A DNA stretch of 43,617 nucleotides from a virus. Within the stretch, counting starts at the first letter, position 1; each line of letters starts with the position of its first letter. Both the position numbers and the translations under genes were made by a program. The notes under the pieces were generated by a model. It was not told the origin of the DNA. It did not search any database and worked only from the letters and a program-made list of their open reading frames with translations. The DNA lies in the IMG/VR virus record IMGVR_UViG_3300025646_000090, positions 1 through 43,617 of that record; one strand, given 5' to 3'. This document shows, piece after piece, positions 1 to 6,300 of the stretch.

Positions 1-35
1 ATCATGATACGAACAGTAGATCCTTGCTGGTACAT
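1..35 (-). CDS. Possible 5' end of a gene running off the left edge
   Basis: A - strand ATG at 35 opens a frame (MYQQGSTVRIM...) that stays open to the window edge. Only about eleven residues are visible, so no function can be given. The same strand carries the 68-residue gene at 135-341, with a hairpin between them. No convincing promoter motif or Shine-Dalgarno site precedes it. It could equally be a chance open frame. Confidence 0.25.
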   Translation of the reverse strand, partial: MYQQGSTVRIM

Positions 36-77
36 CTATAGAAAGGTAGCCCCTATTGAATTGCGAAAAGGTACGCA

Positions 78-98
78 CCCCCACCCGTCAAGTGGGGG
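78..98 (-). terminator. GC-rich hairpin, possible terminator of the 135-341 gene
   Basis: CCCCCAC (78-84) pairs with GTGGGGG (92-98) around a 7-base loop. Read on the - strand it follows the 135-341 gene and is followed by a short T-rich stretch (CCTTTTC) after a few other bases, so the T tract is imperfect. Positions 1-134 otherwise hold no supported complete gene. Confidence 0.35.
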
Positions 99-134
99 GC
101 GCCTGCGCCACAGACAGGAACCTCTAAATTTGCG

Positions 135-341
135 TCAAAATTTCTGGTATTCCTGCTCCAACCACCCTCTGGCGTCACTGCCCAATAGTGCATAGATGCG
201 AGTAATAAATTTTGCCGCCACTTTCGGCTCCATTGCTGTGATTTGTTTTAGTAATTGGTGAGTACCTAATTGGGAGCGACAATTAATGGCAATTATTAGG
301 GCTATTGCGAGGGTTGTTTGTTGTTGTGGGTCAAATAACAT
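135..341 (-). CDS. Small hypothetical protein, 68 aa
   Basis: Not recognised. The protein is mildly hydrophobic near residues 10-20 (LAIALIIAIN) and then mixed helical, with a WLEQEYQKF end. A - strand promoter-like sequence, AGGTATAATG, lies 31 bases before the ATG and crosses the + promoter of the 384 gene, so the two genes are divergent. The overlapping + frame at 4-195 looks like a shadow because its composition is odd and it lacks a promoter. The composition here is ordinary and gives no sign of function. Confidence 0.55.
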   Translation of the reverse strand: MLFDPQQQTTLAIALIIAINCRSQLGTHQLLKQITAMEPKVAAKFITRIYALLGSDARGWLEQEYQKF

Positions 342-346
342 GGTTA

Positions 347-356
347 TGGTACACTA
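347..356 (+). promoter_or_regulatory. Extended -10 phage promoter motif
   Basis: TGGTACACTA, 27 bases before the ATG of the 384 gene. It fits the recurrent WGGTANNCTA motif of this phage. Confidence 0.55.
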
Positions 357-372
357 ATTTAGGTTTATATTA

Positions 373-382
373 CATTATACCT
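373..382 (-). promoter_or_regulatory. Extended -10 promoter, - strand
   Basis: AGGTATAATG on the - strand contains a perfect TATAAT and lies 31 bases before the ATG at 341. It belongs to the GGTANAATG variant also seen before the sigma gene. Confidence 0.5.
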
Positions 383-383
383 G

Positions 384-779
384 ATGGCTGTTTTAGACAC
401 TAGTGGGAACTGGTCAGCGGGTGATGATCTCAGGGTATTAGAAGCCATGGGGATGGCTTTTAGTGAGTATGGTATAAATGGATTACGGACGTGTATGAAT
501 CAATTAGAGGGGATATCTAGTGGGGCTGTATTGAAGGTATTGGAGGCGGTTGATCGATATGAGGCTGGTAAGGCGGCTAAGACGACTAGTGATTTAGCTG
601 ATGTTGATGGGAAGGTGTTAGTTAAGGCGGATGTATTAAGTTGGGAGGTTACTAAGGGTTCCAGTGGTATTGATGATGAGATAATGGATGCACGGCTACA
701 GGTTATTAAGTATTTTGAGTTTTGTCCGTATACGCCTAAGGTAGGTGAGACGGGTGCTACTATGTTAATTAGGTCATAA
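384..779 (+). CDS. Hypothetical protein, 131 aa
   Basis: Not recognised. It is a soluble protein of mixed composition with an acidic middle (DLADVDGKVLVKADVLSW). It starts the leftmost + operon: the stop at 779 is one base before the ATG of the 48-residue gene at 781. The N-terminal part (DDLRVLEAMGMAFSEYG) looks like amphipathic helices. A phage promoter motif precedes it. The position among small virion-type proteins suggests a structural or packaging-associated role, but that is only context. The - strand frame at 500-787 is a shadow. Confidence 0.75.
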   Translation: MAVLDTSGNWSAGDDLRVLEAMGMAFSEYGINGLRTCMNQLEGISSGAVLKVLEAVDRYEAGKAAKTTSDLADVDGKVLVKADVLSWEVTKGSSGIDDEIMDARLQVIKYFEFCPYTPKVGETGATMLIRS

Positions 780-780
780 G

Positions 781-927
781 ATGCCATTTAAATCTGGTAA
801 GCAACGTCGGTATTTGTATTCACAGGAGCCTGAGGTAGCTCGTAAGTTTGCTATGGAGGAGAAGAAAAAGAAGTATAAGAAAGGTAAGGCCAAGGGTTCC
901 AGTGCATCTAAGGGGCGTAAGTCGTAG
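781..927 (+). CDS. Small basic phage protein (MPFKS..QRRYLYSQEPE type), 48 aa
   Basis: An ATG directly follows the stop of the previous gene, giving a 48-residue Lys/Arg-rich protein. The N-terminus MPFKSGKQRRYLYSQEPE closely resembles a widespread small phage protein that starts MPFKSxAQRRWLYAxHPE; I recognise the pattern but not a function. The C-terminal half is nearly all Lys, Gly, Ser and Arg, consistent with binding DNA or packing with it. It is translated with the 384 gene, probably by coupling. Confidence 0.75.
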   Translation: MPFKSGKQRRYLYSQEPEVARKFAMEEKKKKYKKGKAKGSSASKGRKS

Positions 928-933
928 GGGTGT

Positions 934-943
934 TGGAATTATA
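934..943 (+). promoter_or_regulatory. Extended -10 phage promoter motif
   Basis: TGGAATTATA, 20 bases before the ATG at 964. It is a weaker match to the motif, but the spacing is typical. Confidence 0.45.
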
Positions 944-963
944 GGTGAGTTGTATAGGATGCT

Positions 964-1284
964 ATGTTATCCACTAGTTATCGATTAAAGCTAGAGTATA
1001 TATGTAAGTGTATTATTGTGGGGGCTGATGTACAATTAGGTGATATGATATGGGCGGAGAAGTTGGCTAAGGTAAATAGGCATGCGGCTACGATGTTAAG
1101 GCAGGCCAGGCGTAAGGCAGAGAATCCTGATATGGAGCCTGGTAGTATGGATGATTTTTTAAACCAACTTGATATTGGAGGTATTGGGAATGATGCTAAA
1201 GGTATACGTGGATTTAATAGTGTGGATGATATTGCTGAATGGTTTCATCAGGAGCGGCCTGATGATTGGAGGCAACGGGATTAA
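964..1284 (+). CDS. Conserved-looking phage hypothetical protein, 106 aa
   Basis: The protein has an N-terminal helical part (KLEYICKCIIVGADVQLGD) followed by MIWAEKLAKVNRHAATMLRQARRKAE, then a linker and an acidic end. The pattern of a short helical start, a basic helix and a flexible acidic tail resembles small conserved proteins of tailed cyanophages, but I cannot name a family with confidence. It has its own promoter motif 20 bases upstream. Neighbours are other small, basic, virion-type proteins. Confidence 0.7.
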   Translation: MLSTSYRLKLEYICKCIIVGADVQLGDMIWAEKLAKVNRHAATMLRQARRKAENPDMEPGSMDDFLNQLDIGGIGNDAKGIRGFNSVDDIAEWFHQERPDDWRQRD

Positions 1285-1314
1285 TACTAGGTAGCCTCGG
1301 TAGGTAGTTTTACT

Positions 1315-1324
1315 AGGTAGTCTA
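1315..1324 (+). promoter_or_regulatory. Extended -10 phage promoter motif
   Basis: AGGTAGTCTA, 19 bases before the ATG at 1344. Confidence 0.55.
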
Positions 1325-1343
1325 GATAGATAGGTACTATGAG

Positions 1344-1544
1344 ATGCCTTTAAATGTTGTCACGGGTAAAAAAATGGCTAAAAAGAGGCCGGGATTATGG
1401 GAGAACATTCGTGCGAAGCGTCGTCGCATTGCGGCGGGTTCTAAGGAAAGGATGAGGCCTGTTGGGGCTAAGGGTGCTCCTAGTAAGGCTGATTTTAAGG
1501 CTGCTAGTGCAAAGAAGAAAGCCCGTAAGAAACGGGCCAAGTAG
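1344..1544 (+). CDS. Small basic phage protein (PGLWENI..KRRRIAAGSKERM type), 66 aa
   Basis: A 66-residue, very basic protein. Its core (RPGLWENIRAKRRRIAAGS, then KERMRPVGAKGAPS) matches a family of small phage proteins of unknown function common in tailed phages, which I know by this signature only. The tail is almost pure Lys/Ala/Arg. A second Met at residue 11 (MAKKRPGLW) matches where homologues usually begin, but the promoter spacing (19 bases) favours the first ATG. Its role may be DNA or capsid association. It converges tail to tail with the antisense glycosidase-like gene one base later. Confidence 0.8.
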   Translation: MPLNVVTGKKMAKKRPGLWENIRAKRRRIAAGSKERMRPVGAKGAPSKADFKAASAKKKARKKRAK

Positions 1545-1545
1545 T

Positions 1546-2442
1546 TCACAGGATGGAGTTAATATAGGCTCTATCTGGGGCTAGATTAGAGGCATTTCTT
1601 AGGATATCACCTCCTAGGCCATCCATTAACCAGAGGGAGTCGCCGCGACGGTTTGCAGCCTGCAAGCCGGCTACGTTGGTGCGTAATGCACTTGCATGAT
1701 CGGTATCGAATACGTAATGGCCTTTGAAGCCGGGGATGCGTTCACCGCCTGCTGGGGCTGCCCAATCGGCGTTGGTTTTTGCTATCCAGGACTGGGTGCG
1801 GCCGGCTGATGGTTTCACGCGACTAGCGTAGGATACCCCTACGGGTTTATCGGTGAACTTTTTAACCCATTTAACCACGTTTTTCTGGAATGACGATACA
1901 GAATTGCGATGTAATTCATTACCAACTTCAAATATGACGTTATTATAGGGCTCTAGGGTTTTAACCATTTCTTTAACATGGGCGCGTTGGAAGGTATTCC
2001 AAGGGCCTTTGGAGTGTACTTCAGAGGGATCTGAAGGTCCCAGGCCATTGAAAGGGTGGAATTCCCAGCCTCTATCCATATAGGATGTCCAGGCATTATC
2101 AAATAAGCAGACACCTACGACTATATCTCGTTTTTCTGCGCGTTTTACTATGGTTTCAAACTGGGAATAAAATTGTTTATTAAGACGGCCATCTTTTTTC
2201 CAGGGCACGACATTAACTTTTGCCAGGCCACTTAGATTACTACCATAAAATTTGTTTCCTAGGACAAAACCTTTTGTTTCTATGGTCCAAAGGCGCGTAA
2301 AATTACCTGTTATGGCATCTAGGGAGACTTTTTTACCTGCAATGGACTGTACGGTATTCCATGTATGACTACCTGCTAGGTTTAGTTTGGTTTTATTTTG
2401 GTAGAAGCCTGATTTTTTAACTTTAATAATAGAATCGGACAT
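1546..2442 (-). CDS. Glycoside hydrolase clan A-like (beta/alpha barrel) protein, 298 aa
   Basis: Predicted (beta/alpha)8-barrel glycosidase. The stretch NVIFEVGNELH (residues about 168-178) carries the Asn-Glu pair typical of the acid/base strand of clan GH-A enzymes (N175-E176). A later DTDH (246-249) and WLMDG (271-275) resemble a GH5-like subgroup with a DTDH motif, in which I do not see the usual second catalytic Glu. No signal peptide is present. It is a lone antisense gene inside the + virion operon, with its own - strand promoter motif 19 bases upstream that overlaps the promoter of the 2501 gene. It could be a virion depolymerase or a late-acquired cargo gene. The substrate is unknown. 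Confidence 0.65.
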   Translation of the reverse strand: MSDSIIKVKKSGFYQNKTKLNLAGSHTWNTVQSIAGKKVSLDAITGNFTRLWTIETKGFVLGNKFYGSNLSGLAKVNVVPWKKDGRLNKQFYSQFETIVKRAEKRDIVVGVCLFDNAWTSYMDRGWEFHPFNGLGPSDPSEVHSKGPWNTFQRAHVKEMVKTLEPYNNVIFEVGNELHRNSVSSFQKNVVKWVKKFTDKPVGVSYASRVKPSAGRTQSWIAKTNADWAAPAGGERIPGFKGHYVFDTDHASALRTNVAGLQAANRRGDSLWLMDGLGGDILRNASNLAPDRAYINSIL

Positions 2443-2461
2443 CTTAGGGTAACAACTGCGC

Positions 2462-2471
2462 TAGGGTTCCA
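2462..2471 (-). promoter_or_regulatory. Extended -10 phage promoter motif, - strand
   Basis: TGGAACCCTA on the - strand, 19 bases before the ATG at 2442. It shares base 2471 with the + motif at 2471-2480. Confidence 0.6.
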
Positions 2472-2480
2472 GGTAACCTA
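2471..2480 (+). promoter_or_regulatory. Extended -10 phage promoter motif
   Basis: AGGTAACCTA, 20 bases before the ATG at 2501. It is back to back with the - strand motif of the glycosidase-like gene. Confidence 0.65.
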
Positions 2481-2500
2481 GAATAGCACTTTTTCATTTT

Positions 2501-2776
2501 ATGGCTGTTGAATATCGGGGTGAAAAATTTGCGGGTTATAATAAACCCAAGAGGACCCCTGGCCATGCTAAGAAGTCGCACGCTGTTCTAGCGAAAGAAG
2601 GTGATACTGTACGTCTTATTCGTTTTGGGCAGCAGGGTGTTAAGGGTAGCCCTAAGAAGAAAGGTGAATCCAAGTCATATGCTGCGCGGCGACAGTCGTT
2701 TAAAGCGCGACACGCGAAGAATATAGCCAGAGGTAAGCTATCGGCTGCTTGGTGGGCTAGTAAGACCAAGTGGTAG
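2501..2776 (+). CDS. Conserved small basic phage protein (RFGQQGVKGSPKK type), 91 aa
   Basis: The central RFGQQGVKGSPKKKGESKSY and the C-terminal RRQSFKARHAKNIARGK then AAWWASKTKW form a signature I know from a small protein conserved across many tailed phages. Its function is not established to my knowledge. The protein is strongly basic with a Trp-rich end, consistent with a virion-associated or DNA-binding role. The start is fixed by a promoter motif 20 bases upstream. The - strand frame at 2536-2847 is a shadow. Confidence 0.8.
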   Translation: MAVEYRGEKFAGYNKPKRTPGHAKKSHAVLAKEGDTVRLIRFGQQGVKGSPKKKGESKSYAARRQSFKARHAKNIARGKLSAAWWASKTKW

Positions 2777-2787
2777 ATAACATAAAG

Positions 2788-2797
2788 TGGTATACTA
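2788..2797 (+). promoter_or_regulatory. Extended -10 phage promoter motif (best consensus)
   Basis: TGGTATACTA, 20 bases before the ATG of the mini-ORF at 2818. Confidence 0.7.
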
Positions 2798-2817
2798 GAT
2801 ATAGACACCAAAATTTT

Positions 2818-2865
2818 ATGCCTAAAGCCCGATGGCGCTTTAGCCAATACACCAGAGTAATATGA
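2818..2865 (+). CDS. 15-aa mini-ORF coupled to the 2862 gene
   Basis: An ATG exactly 20 bases after a consensus promoter motif opens a 15-residue frame (MPKARWRFSQYTRVI). Its TGA overlaps the ATG of the next gene as ATGA (2862-2865). The promoter spacing points to this ATG rather than the downstream one, so it may act as a leader whose translation feeds the membrane protein gene. A comparable layout precedes the HNH gene. There is no functional evidence for the peptide. Confidence 0.45.
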   Translation: MPKARWRFSQYTRVI

Positions 2866-3050
2866 GATTAAAACAGAAACGTCTGCTACATCCTAAGTTA
2901 GTTGTTTTAGCCAAGGCTTTAGGAGAAAAGGCAGATACGAATGAAATTCATGCAGATACTATAGGTCTTATCAGAATTATTATATTTTTATCATACATGA
3001 CAACTAATATGTTTATTGTAGCCGGTGTTATTCGGCATTGGAACAATTAG
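2862..3050 (+). CDS. Small membrane protein, 62 aa
   Basis: The N-terminal half is basic and polar. The C-terminal half holds one clear membrane segment (TIGLIRIIIFLSYMTTNMFI, residues about 34-53) ending in VAGVIRHWNN. This layout of a cytosolic basic head and a single helix near the C-terminus fits small phage membrane proteins that are often virion-associated or lysis-related; I cannot decide which. The start overlaps the stop of the mini-ORF at 2818 as ATGA. Confidence 0.7.
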   Translation: MRLKQKRLLHPKLVVLAKALGEKADTNEIHADTIGLIRIIIFLSYMTTNMFIVAGVIRHWNN

Positions 3051-3052
3051 GA

Positions 3053-3062
3053 TGGTACCCTA
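3053..3062 (+). promoter_or_regulatory. Extended -10 phage promoter motif
   Basis: TGGTACCCTA, 30 bases before the ATG at 3093. The spacing is longer than usual. Confidence 0.5.
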
Positions 3063-3092
3063 TTATAGCTTATTTACTAGGGTTTTGGGGTA

Positions 3093-3596
3093 ATGGCCTC
3101 TCCTTTATTACCGTATGCAAATGCCCTGGTACGAGTTACCTCTAAGGGAGGTGTTAGTACAGTAAATGGTTATTTAGTAGAAGCTGCAGGGCCGGTATAT
3201 TTGTTTAGGTGTTTTATGAAACGCCAACAGTATAAGGGTGTATCTTCGGGTAGTGTCAAACAGCCGCTGCCTAGCCAGCTTGGGGGCGAGCTGATGACTG
3301 GTGCAAGCGGTGACCAGTTTTATTACAGGGGTTTTTACCTACAGAAGGCTACGGTTTCCAGTGGGTTTGACTGGAGGGGGGATCTTAGTGGGGTGACCTG
3401 GACGAATATTACCGCTGCAGATGACGCCCTGAGGGCCGGCACGCGGGTTGAATTTGCCATCGGGACCCAGGACACCATGACGGCTACTGTAGAGCGTAAT
3501 ACGGGCGTTTATGGGGGTACTGGTATTGATAGTATCCTGTATGCTGAGATTGGTGGTGTTGAGTTACAATTAACGGGGGCTGAGGTGTTGAATTAA
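3093..3596 (+). CDS. Probable neck/head-tail connector protein, 167 aa
   Basis: It is mainly beta-type, with a short loop LFRCFMKRQQYKGVSS and a later RAGTRVEFAIGT. It sits directly before an HK97 gp10-like protein and the tail chaperones, with a one-base overlap (TAATG) into the next gene. In many siphophages that place is held by head-completion or stopper proteins. I do not recognise the sequence itself, so this call rests on synteny. A minor tail protein is the main alternative. Confidence 0.6.
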   Translation: MASPLLPYANALVRVTSKGGVSTVNGYLVEAAGPVYLFRCFMKRQQYKGVSSGSVKQPLPSQLGGELMTGASGDQFYYRGFYLQKATVSSGFDWRGDLSGVTWTNITAADDALRAGTRVEFAIGTQDTMTATVERNTGVYGGTGIDSILYAEIGGVELQLTGAEVLN

Positions 3597-4084
3597 TGGC
3601 TAATTATAGTAATGTTGCTGATGCATTAGATGGTGTAATTAAACAAGTAATAAAAGATACCAAACAACTTGAGCAGACCTCTTTCAAATCATCTGTTCTT
3701 ATTAGGCCTTTTAATCTAGATTTAGAAATTGATGCTGATGGTTTACAGGAGCTAAGCGCAAAAATAGAACAAGCTAAGGATGCTACGTTAAGAGAAGCTG
3801 CTATTGATTTACGGGGTAAATTAGATGCCAGTATTGTTGCTTTTAATTTGGTTAAAACCGGAAGATTAAAAAATTCTTTAGCTATTAATATTAATGCCAG
3901 TACTTTGGAGATTTCATATAATGTGCCTTATGCTGCTTTGATGCAGTATGGTGGCTATATTATCCCTTACGGCAACCCTGATGCTGAGCCTGTGTATATC
4001 TCTCCTAGGCCCTGGATAGATGTTGTCTTAGCAACCTATGATTTTGCCTCTTTATTTAATAAAAATCTAAATGAGCTTCTTTAG
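3596..4084 (+). CDS. HK97 gp10-like tail completion/neck protein, 162 aa
   Basis: The segment VKTGRLKNSLAI followed by YNVPYAALMQYGGYI and SPRPWI matches the layout of HK97 gp10-like proteins, which have a G-R-L-x-N-S-I core, a YAxxxxxG stretch and a PRPF/W motif near the end. These proteins complete the neck or tail top. The length (about 160) is usual for the family. The first 90 residues are helical and acidic. It overlaps the previous gene by one base and is followed by the chaperone pair, as expected. Confidence 0.7.
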   Translation: MANYSNVADALDGVIKQVIKDTKQLEQTSFKSSVLIRPFNLDLEIDADGLQELSAKIEQAKDATLREAAIDLRGKLDASIVAFNLVKTGRLKNSLAININASTLEISYNVPYAALMQYGGYIIPYGNPDAEPVYISPRPWIDVVLATYDFASLFNKNLNELL

Positions 4085-4092
4085 GTATTATA
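4083..4092 (+). promoter_or_regulatory. Extended -10 phage promoter motif
   Basis: AGGTATTATA, 21 bases before the ATG at 4114. It supports that start over the upstream TTG at 4105. Confidence 0.5.
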
Positions 4093-4113
4093 AAACACCA
4101 CTTCTTGATTTAT

Positions 4114-4677
4114 ATGGCTGGGTTACCTTTTGTTGTGCAACCGAGGTTACAACCTATTGTAGAACGTATTGGCGATGAAGATAGCGGTATTATTGAAATA
4201 GAACGTCGTGGTTTTCTTAGTGTAGCCGAAAAAACATTTTTACAACAAGGGGCCGGCAACGATGAAGTTGCTAGTCATTTGTTGAAAGTTATCCGTAAGG
4301 TATCTAGTGATCTGCGCATTCCAGCAGACAAAGCGCATGTCCTTGTTATGGATGCCTTAAGTGGTAATACTAATAAGGATAAGAATTACCCTAAAGTTGT
4401 AGAAAATTATAGCGCTGATTTAGATGTAGTTACTCAAATAGCCGTACAGCATGAAAGTAAGAAAGAATATTTAAGGGCTATTTGCATGATTATCCATCGT
4501 ATCAATTCTGATTTTGATCTTGATAATGTATCAGAAATTCACCCTACTATTATTACTGGTCTTTCTAAGTTATGTGAAGAGGAGGAAAACAAGAGCACTG
4601 AGCGTTTGATTAGTTCTAAAGCTAATTCTGAGTTTTCTAGTAAAGAAACAGAAGTTAGTGCCTTAGAAAAAAAGTAA
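4114..4677 (+). CDS. Tail assembly chaperone, G-like short form, 187 aa
   Basis: This is the zero-frame product of a two-frame gene in the place and form of lambda G. Residues 1-130 are mixed helical, and the end is a charged linker (EEENKSTERLISSKANSEFS). The frame stops at 4675-4677 right after a slippery A AAA AAG. The start is taken at ATG 4114 because of the promoter spacing and the weak TTG alternative nine bases upstream. In related phages such proteins coat the tape measure during tail assembly and are not found in the virion. Sequence identity alone would not reveal the function; the frameshift and gene order do. Confidence 0.75.
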   Translation: MAGLPFVVQPRLQPIVERIGDEDSGIIEIERRGFLSVAEKTFLQQGAGNDEVASHLLKVIRKVSSDLRIPADKAHVLVMDALSGNTNKDKNYPKVVENYSADLDVVTQIAVQHESKKEYLRAICMIIHRINSDFDLDNVSEIHPTIITGLSKLCEEEENKSTERLISSKANSEFSSKETEVSALEKK

Positions 4678-5294
4678 CGGAGGGTGATGACGGCTTTGAT
4701 TTCCAGAGTTATTATTGGGAGCTAAAGCGTTTTTACCCTGGGGACCCGGAATTTAGTTTAGAAAAGTATTGGAATTTACCATTTGATTATGTAATAGAAG
4801 CCTATGCTAATTTTTCTAGGATAAGGCTTTTTGAGCTTCATGCTTATGAGCGTCCTATTTCAATGCTTGCTCAACTAACAGCTAGTATGAATATGGATAA
4901 GAAAAAACATAAACGACCTACTATTGAGCAGTTTTATCTTTATCAACCAATTGAAACTAAGAACTTACCTGAGGCGCAATATGGTGCTGCTGTTAAGGAA
5001 TTGATCAGCAGAAATCTATTTCCTGCTTGGGGGTTATTCTGCTATAAAGATCTGGTTTATAGAGCTAGCACTAGGCCTCCTGAGTTATTGTGTTTTAAGT
5101 GTGACACAGCTATTTTGATTGCTCCCACTGAGGTCACCAACGGCTACAAAGGACTGTTAATTGCCCTAGAAGAAGCCAGTAACCAAACTTTACAGATGGA
5201 ATCTCCTTGCGGCCGCAAAGTTAATTTAAATGTGCCTTATATACACACTAAAGTCATAGCTAAGGAAGATGTAATTCTTCAGCTAGTTAAATAG
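4114..5294 (+). CDS. Tail assembly chaperone, GT-like -1 frameshift product, about 393 aa
   Basis: After a -1 slip at 4668-4674 the ribosome reads on through 4674-5294 without a stop, joining the open stretch 4678-4862 (no ATG of its own) to the frame at 4863-5294. The extension begins KKVTEGDDGFDFQSYYWELK and includes a Cys-rich patch (LCFKCDTA, then ESPCGRK). Such a G/GT pair is the standard arrangement upstream of siphophage tape measures, where the T part contacts the tail tube protein. The last 16 bases overlap the antisense HNH gene. The region 4678-4862 would otherwise be an unexplained gap. Confidence 0.75.
4668..4674 (+). other. Programmed -1 frameshift site
   Basis: The heptamer A AAA AAG is in phase with the upstream frame (codons GAA AAA AAG TAA) and is the same slippery site used in E. 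coli dnaX. A stop codon follows immediately, and the -1 frame is open for more than 600 bases. No obvious strong stem-loop was found just downstream by eye. Confidence 0.75.
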
Positions 5295-5698
5295 TTAGAG
5301 ATGTAATCTAACCAAAGGGTATCGTCTAAAGTTTCAGCCTCCAGGACTTCGCCTGTACGCAACCAATGCTTAATTTTTAGCTCCTTGGAGAAGGAGTAGA
5401 AAGGTTGCATGCGGTACCAGGCTAACCAGTGGTGGGAGCCTTTGTGGTGGTTACAATCTCGACAAGCAGGGATGCAGTTACTGGTGCGGTCTTCTCCACC
5501 ACGCATACGAGGTTTAACGTGATCAATTGTTAAGGATTTATTATCAATTGGTGGCTTACCGCAGTAAGCGCAACAATTTTTCCAGGCAGCTTTTATGGCA
5601 GCTCGCCATTGCCTTTTAGCTTCTGAGGAAGTCATGGCTTGTAAATCAAAGAGTAATTGATCAGCCGTCTCAGGGATCGGCTTCAGGAAGGAACTCAT
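5279..5698 (-). CDS. HNH endonuclease, 139 aa
   Basis: The HNH core is complete: CAYCGKPP (C43, C46), LTIDHVKPRMRGG with D59-H60, N74 in TSNCIPACRDCNHHKG, and the second zinc pair C79/C82. The metal-binding His and the structural CxxC pairs are all present. It lies antisense between the chaperone and the next tail gene, overlapping the chaperone end by 16 bases, which is typical of a free-standing homing endonuclease. A role in packaging is the alternative, but HNH packaging proteins normally sit beside the terminase. A 23-residue mini-ORF precedes it. Confidence 0.85.
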   Translation of the reverse strand: MSSFLKPIPETADQLLFDLQAMTSSEAKRQWRAAIKAAWKNCCAYCGKPPIDNKSLTIDHVKPRMRGGEDRTSNCIPACRDCNHHKGSHHWLAWYRMQPFYSFSKELKIKHWLRTGEVLEAETLDDTLWLDYISNYLTS

Positions 5699-5766
5699 TG
5701 ATTTACGACTGTTACACCTCCGTTGCTCATTTTGTGTTTACACAAATTAAGCGAACGTAAGTGCAT
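5695..5766 (-). CDS. 23-aa mini-ORF leading into the HNH gene
   Basis: The frame MHLRSLNLCKHKMSNGGVTV... ends with a TGA that overlaps the HNH start codon as ATGA. Its ATG lies 24 bases after a perfect - strand promoter motif, whereas the HNH ATG lies more than 90 bases away. The layout matches the 2818 mini-ORF. The frame contains GGAGGT, which might serve as a distant Shine-Dalgarno site for the HNH gene. It may be a coupling leader rather than a functional peptide. Confidence 0.4.
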   Translation of the reverse strand: MHLRSLNLCKHKMSNGGVTVVNQ

Positions 5767-5790
5767 AAAACCTCCAAGGTTTTCTAGTTA

Positions 5791-5800
5791 TAGTATACCT
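5791..5800 (-). promoter_or_regulatory. Extended -10 phage promoter motif, - strand
   Basis: AGGTATACTA on the - strand, 24 bases before the mini-ORF at 5766. Confidence 0.6.
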
Positions 5801-5803
5801 GAT

Positions 5804-5813
5804 AGGCACCCTA
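5804..5813 (+). promoter_or_regulatory. Extended -10 phage promoter motif, weak
   Basis: AGGCACCCTA, 23 bases before the ATG at 5837. An alternative AGGTATAAAA lies closer (from 5817). Confidence 0.4.
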
Positions 5814-5836
5814 GTTAGGTATAAAATAGCTGAAAA

Positions 5837-6268
5837 ATGGCTCAAACTTTAGCCTCTAGTCCTGAAGTAATTTATACTACATTAACTAATGATGCTACTT
5901 TTATGGCTGAAGTTGGTACTTATACTTTTAAATCAGGTGGTACTGCTCCCAGTATTAGTATTGTTACTCCTGGTTCTGATCTACCAGCAGTTTCTAAACA
6001 GACTGGAGTAGAGGTAGTTATCCATGATGTTGGGGATATGAGCACTAAAAAGTACCTTACTGATGCTGTGGATGTTACTTATTTATGGAAGATATTTTTA
6101 ATTGTATGGGAGCCGGCTACTGGGGCTGATGTTACGGCAGCTCTCACTAGGATCGGTGAATTATTCCCATTAGCTACTTCTGTGGATGTTTTTGCTACTG
6201 GTACTAATTTAGGCGTGGCTTTTCAGACGCAGGTGCGTATACCTAGTGACTGCCCAATTTTGGGGTAA
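5837..6268 (+). CDS. Possible tail terminator protein, 143 aa
   Basis: It starts with a helical stretch (SSPEVIYTTLTNDATFMAE) and continues with beta segments, including VTYLWKIFLIVWEP and a final FQTQVRIPSDCPILG. Size, alpha/beta layout and position right before the tail tube gene fit a tail terminator (lambda U type). No diagnostic motif is visible, so this is inference from order and size. A minor tail protein is the alternative. Confidence 0.5.
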   Translation: MAQTLASSPEVIYTTLTNDATFMAEVGTYTFKSGGTAPSISIVTPGSDLPAVSKQTGVEVVIHDVGDMSTKKYLTDAVDVTYLWKIFLIVWEPATGADVTAALTRIGELFPLATSVDVFATGTNLGVAFQTQVRIPSDCPILG

Positions 6269-6290
6269 TTTGTAGGATACCAAATTTAAT

Positions 6291-6300
6291 TGGCAAACTA
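6291..6300 (+). promoter_or_regulatory. Extended -10 phage promoter motif of the tail tube gene
   Basis: TGGCAAACTA, 76 bases before the ATG at 6377, implying a long leader of about 70 bases. Confidence 0.5.

Noticed and set aside
4-195. 63-residue + strand frame at the left edge
   Set aside because: Odd composition, no promoter motif, and it overlaps the better supported - strand gene and a hairpin.
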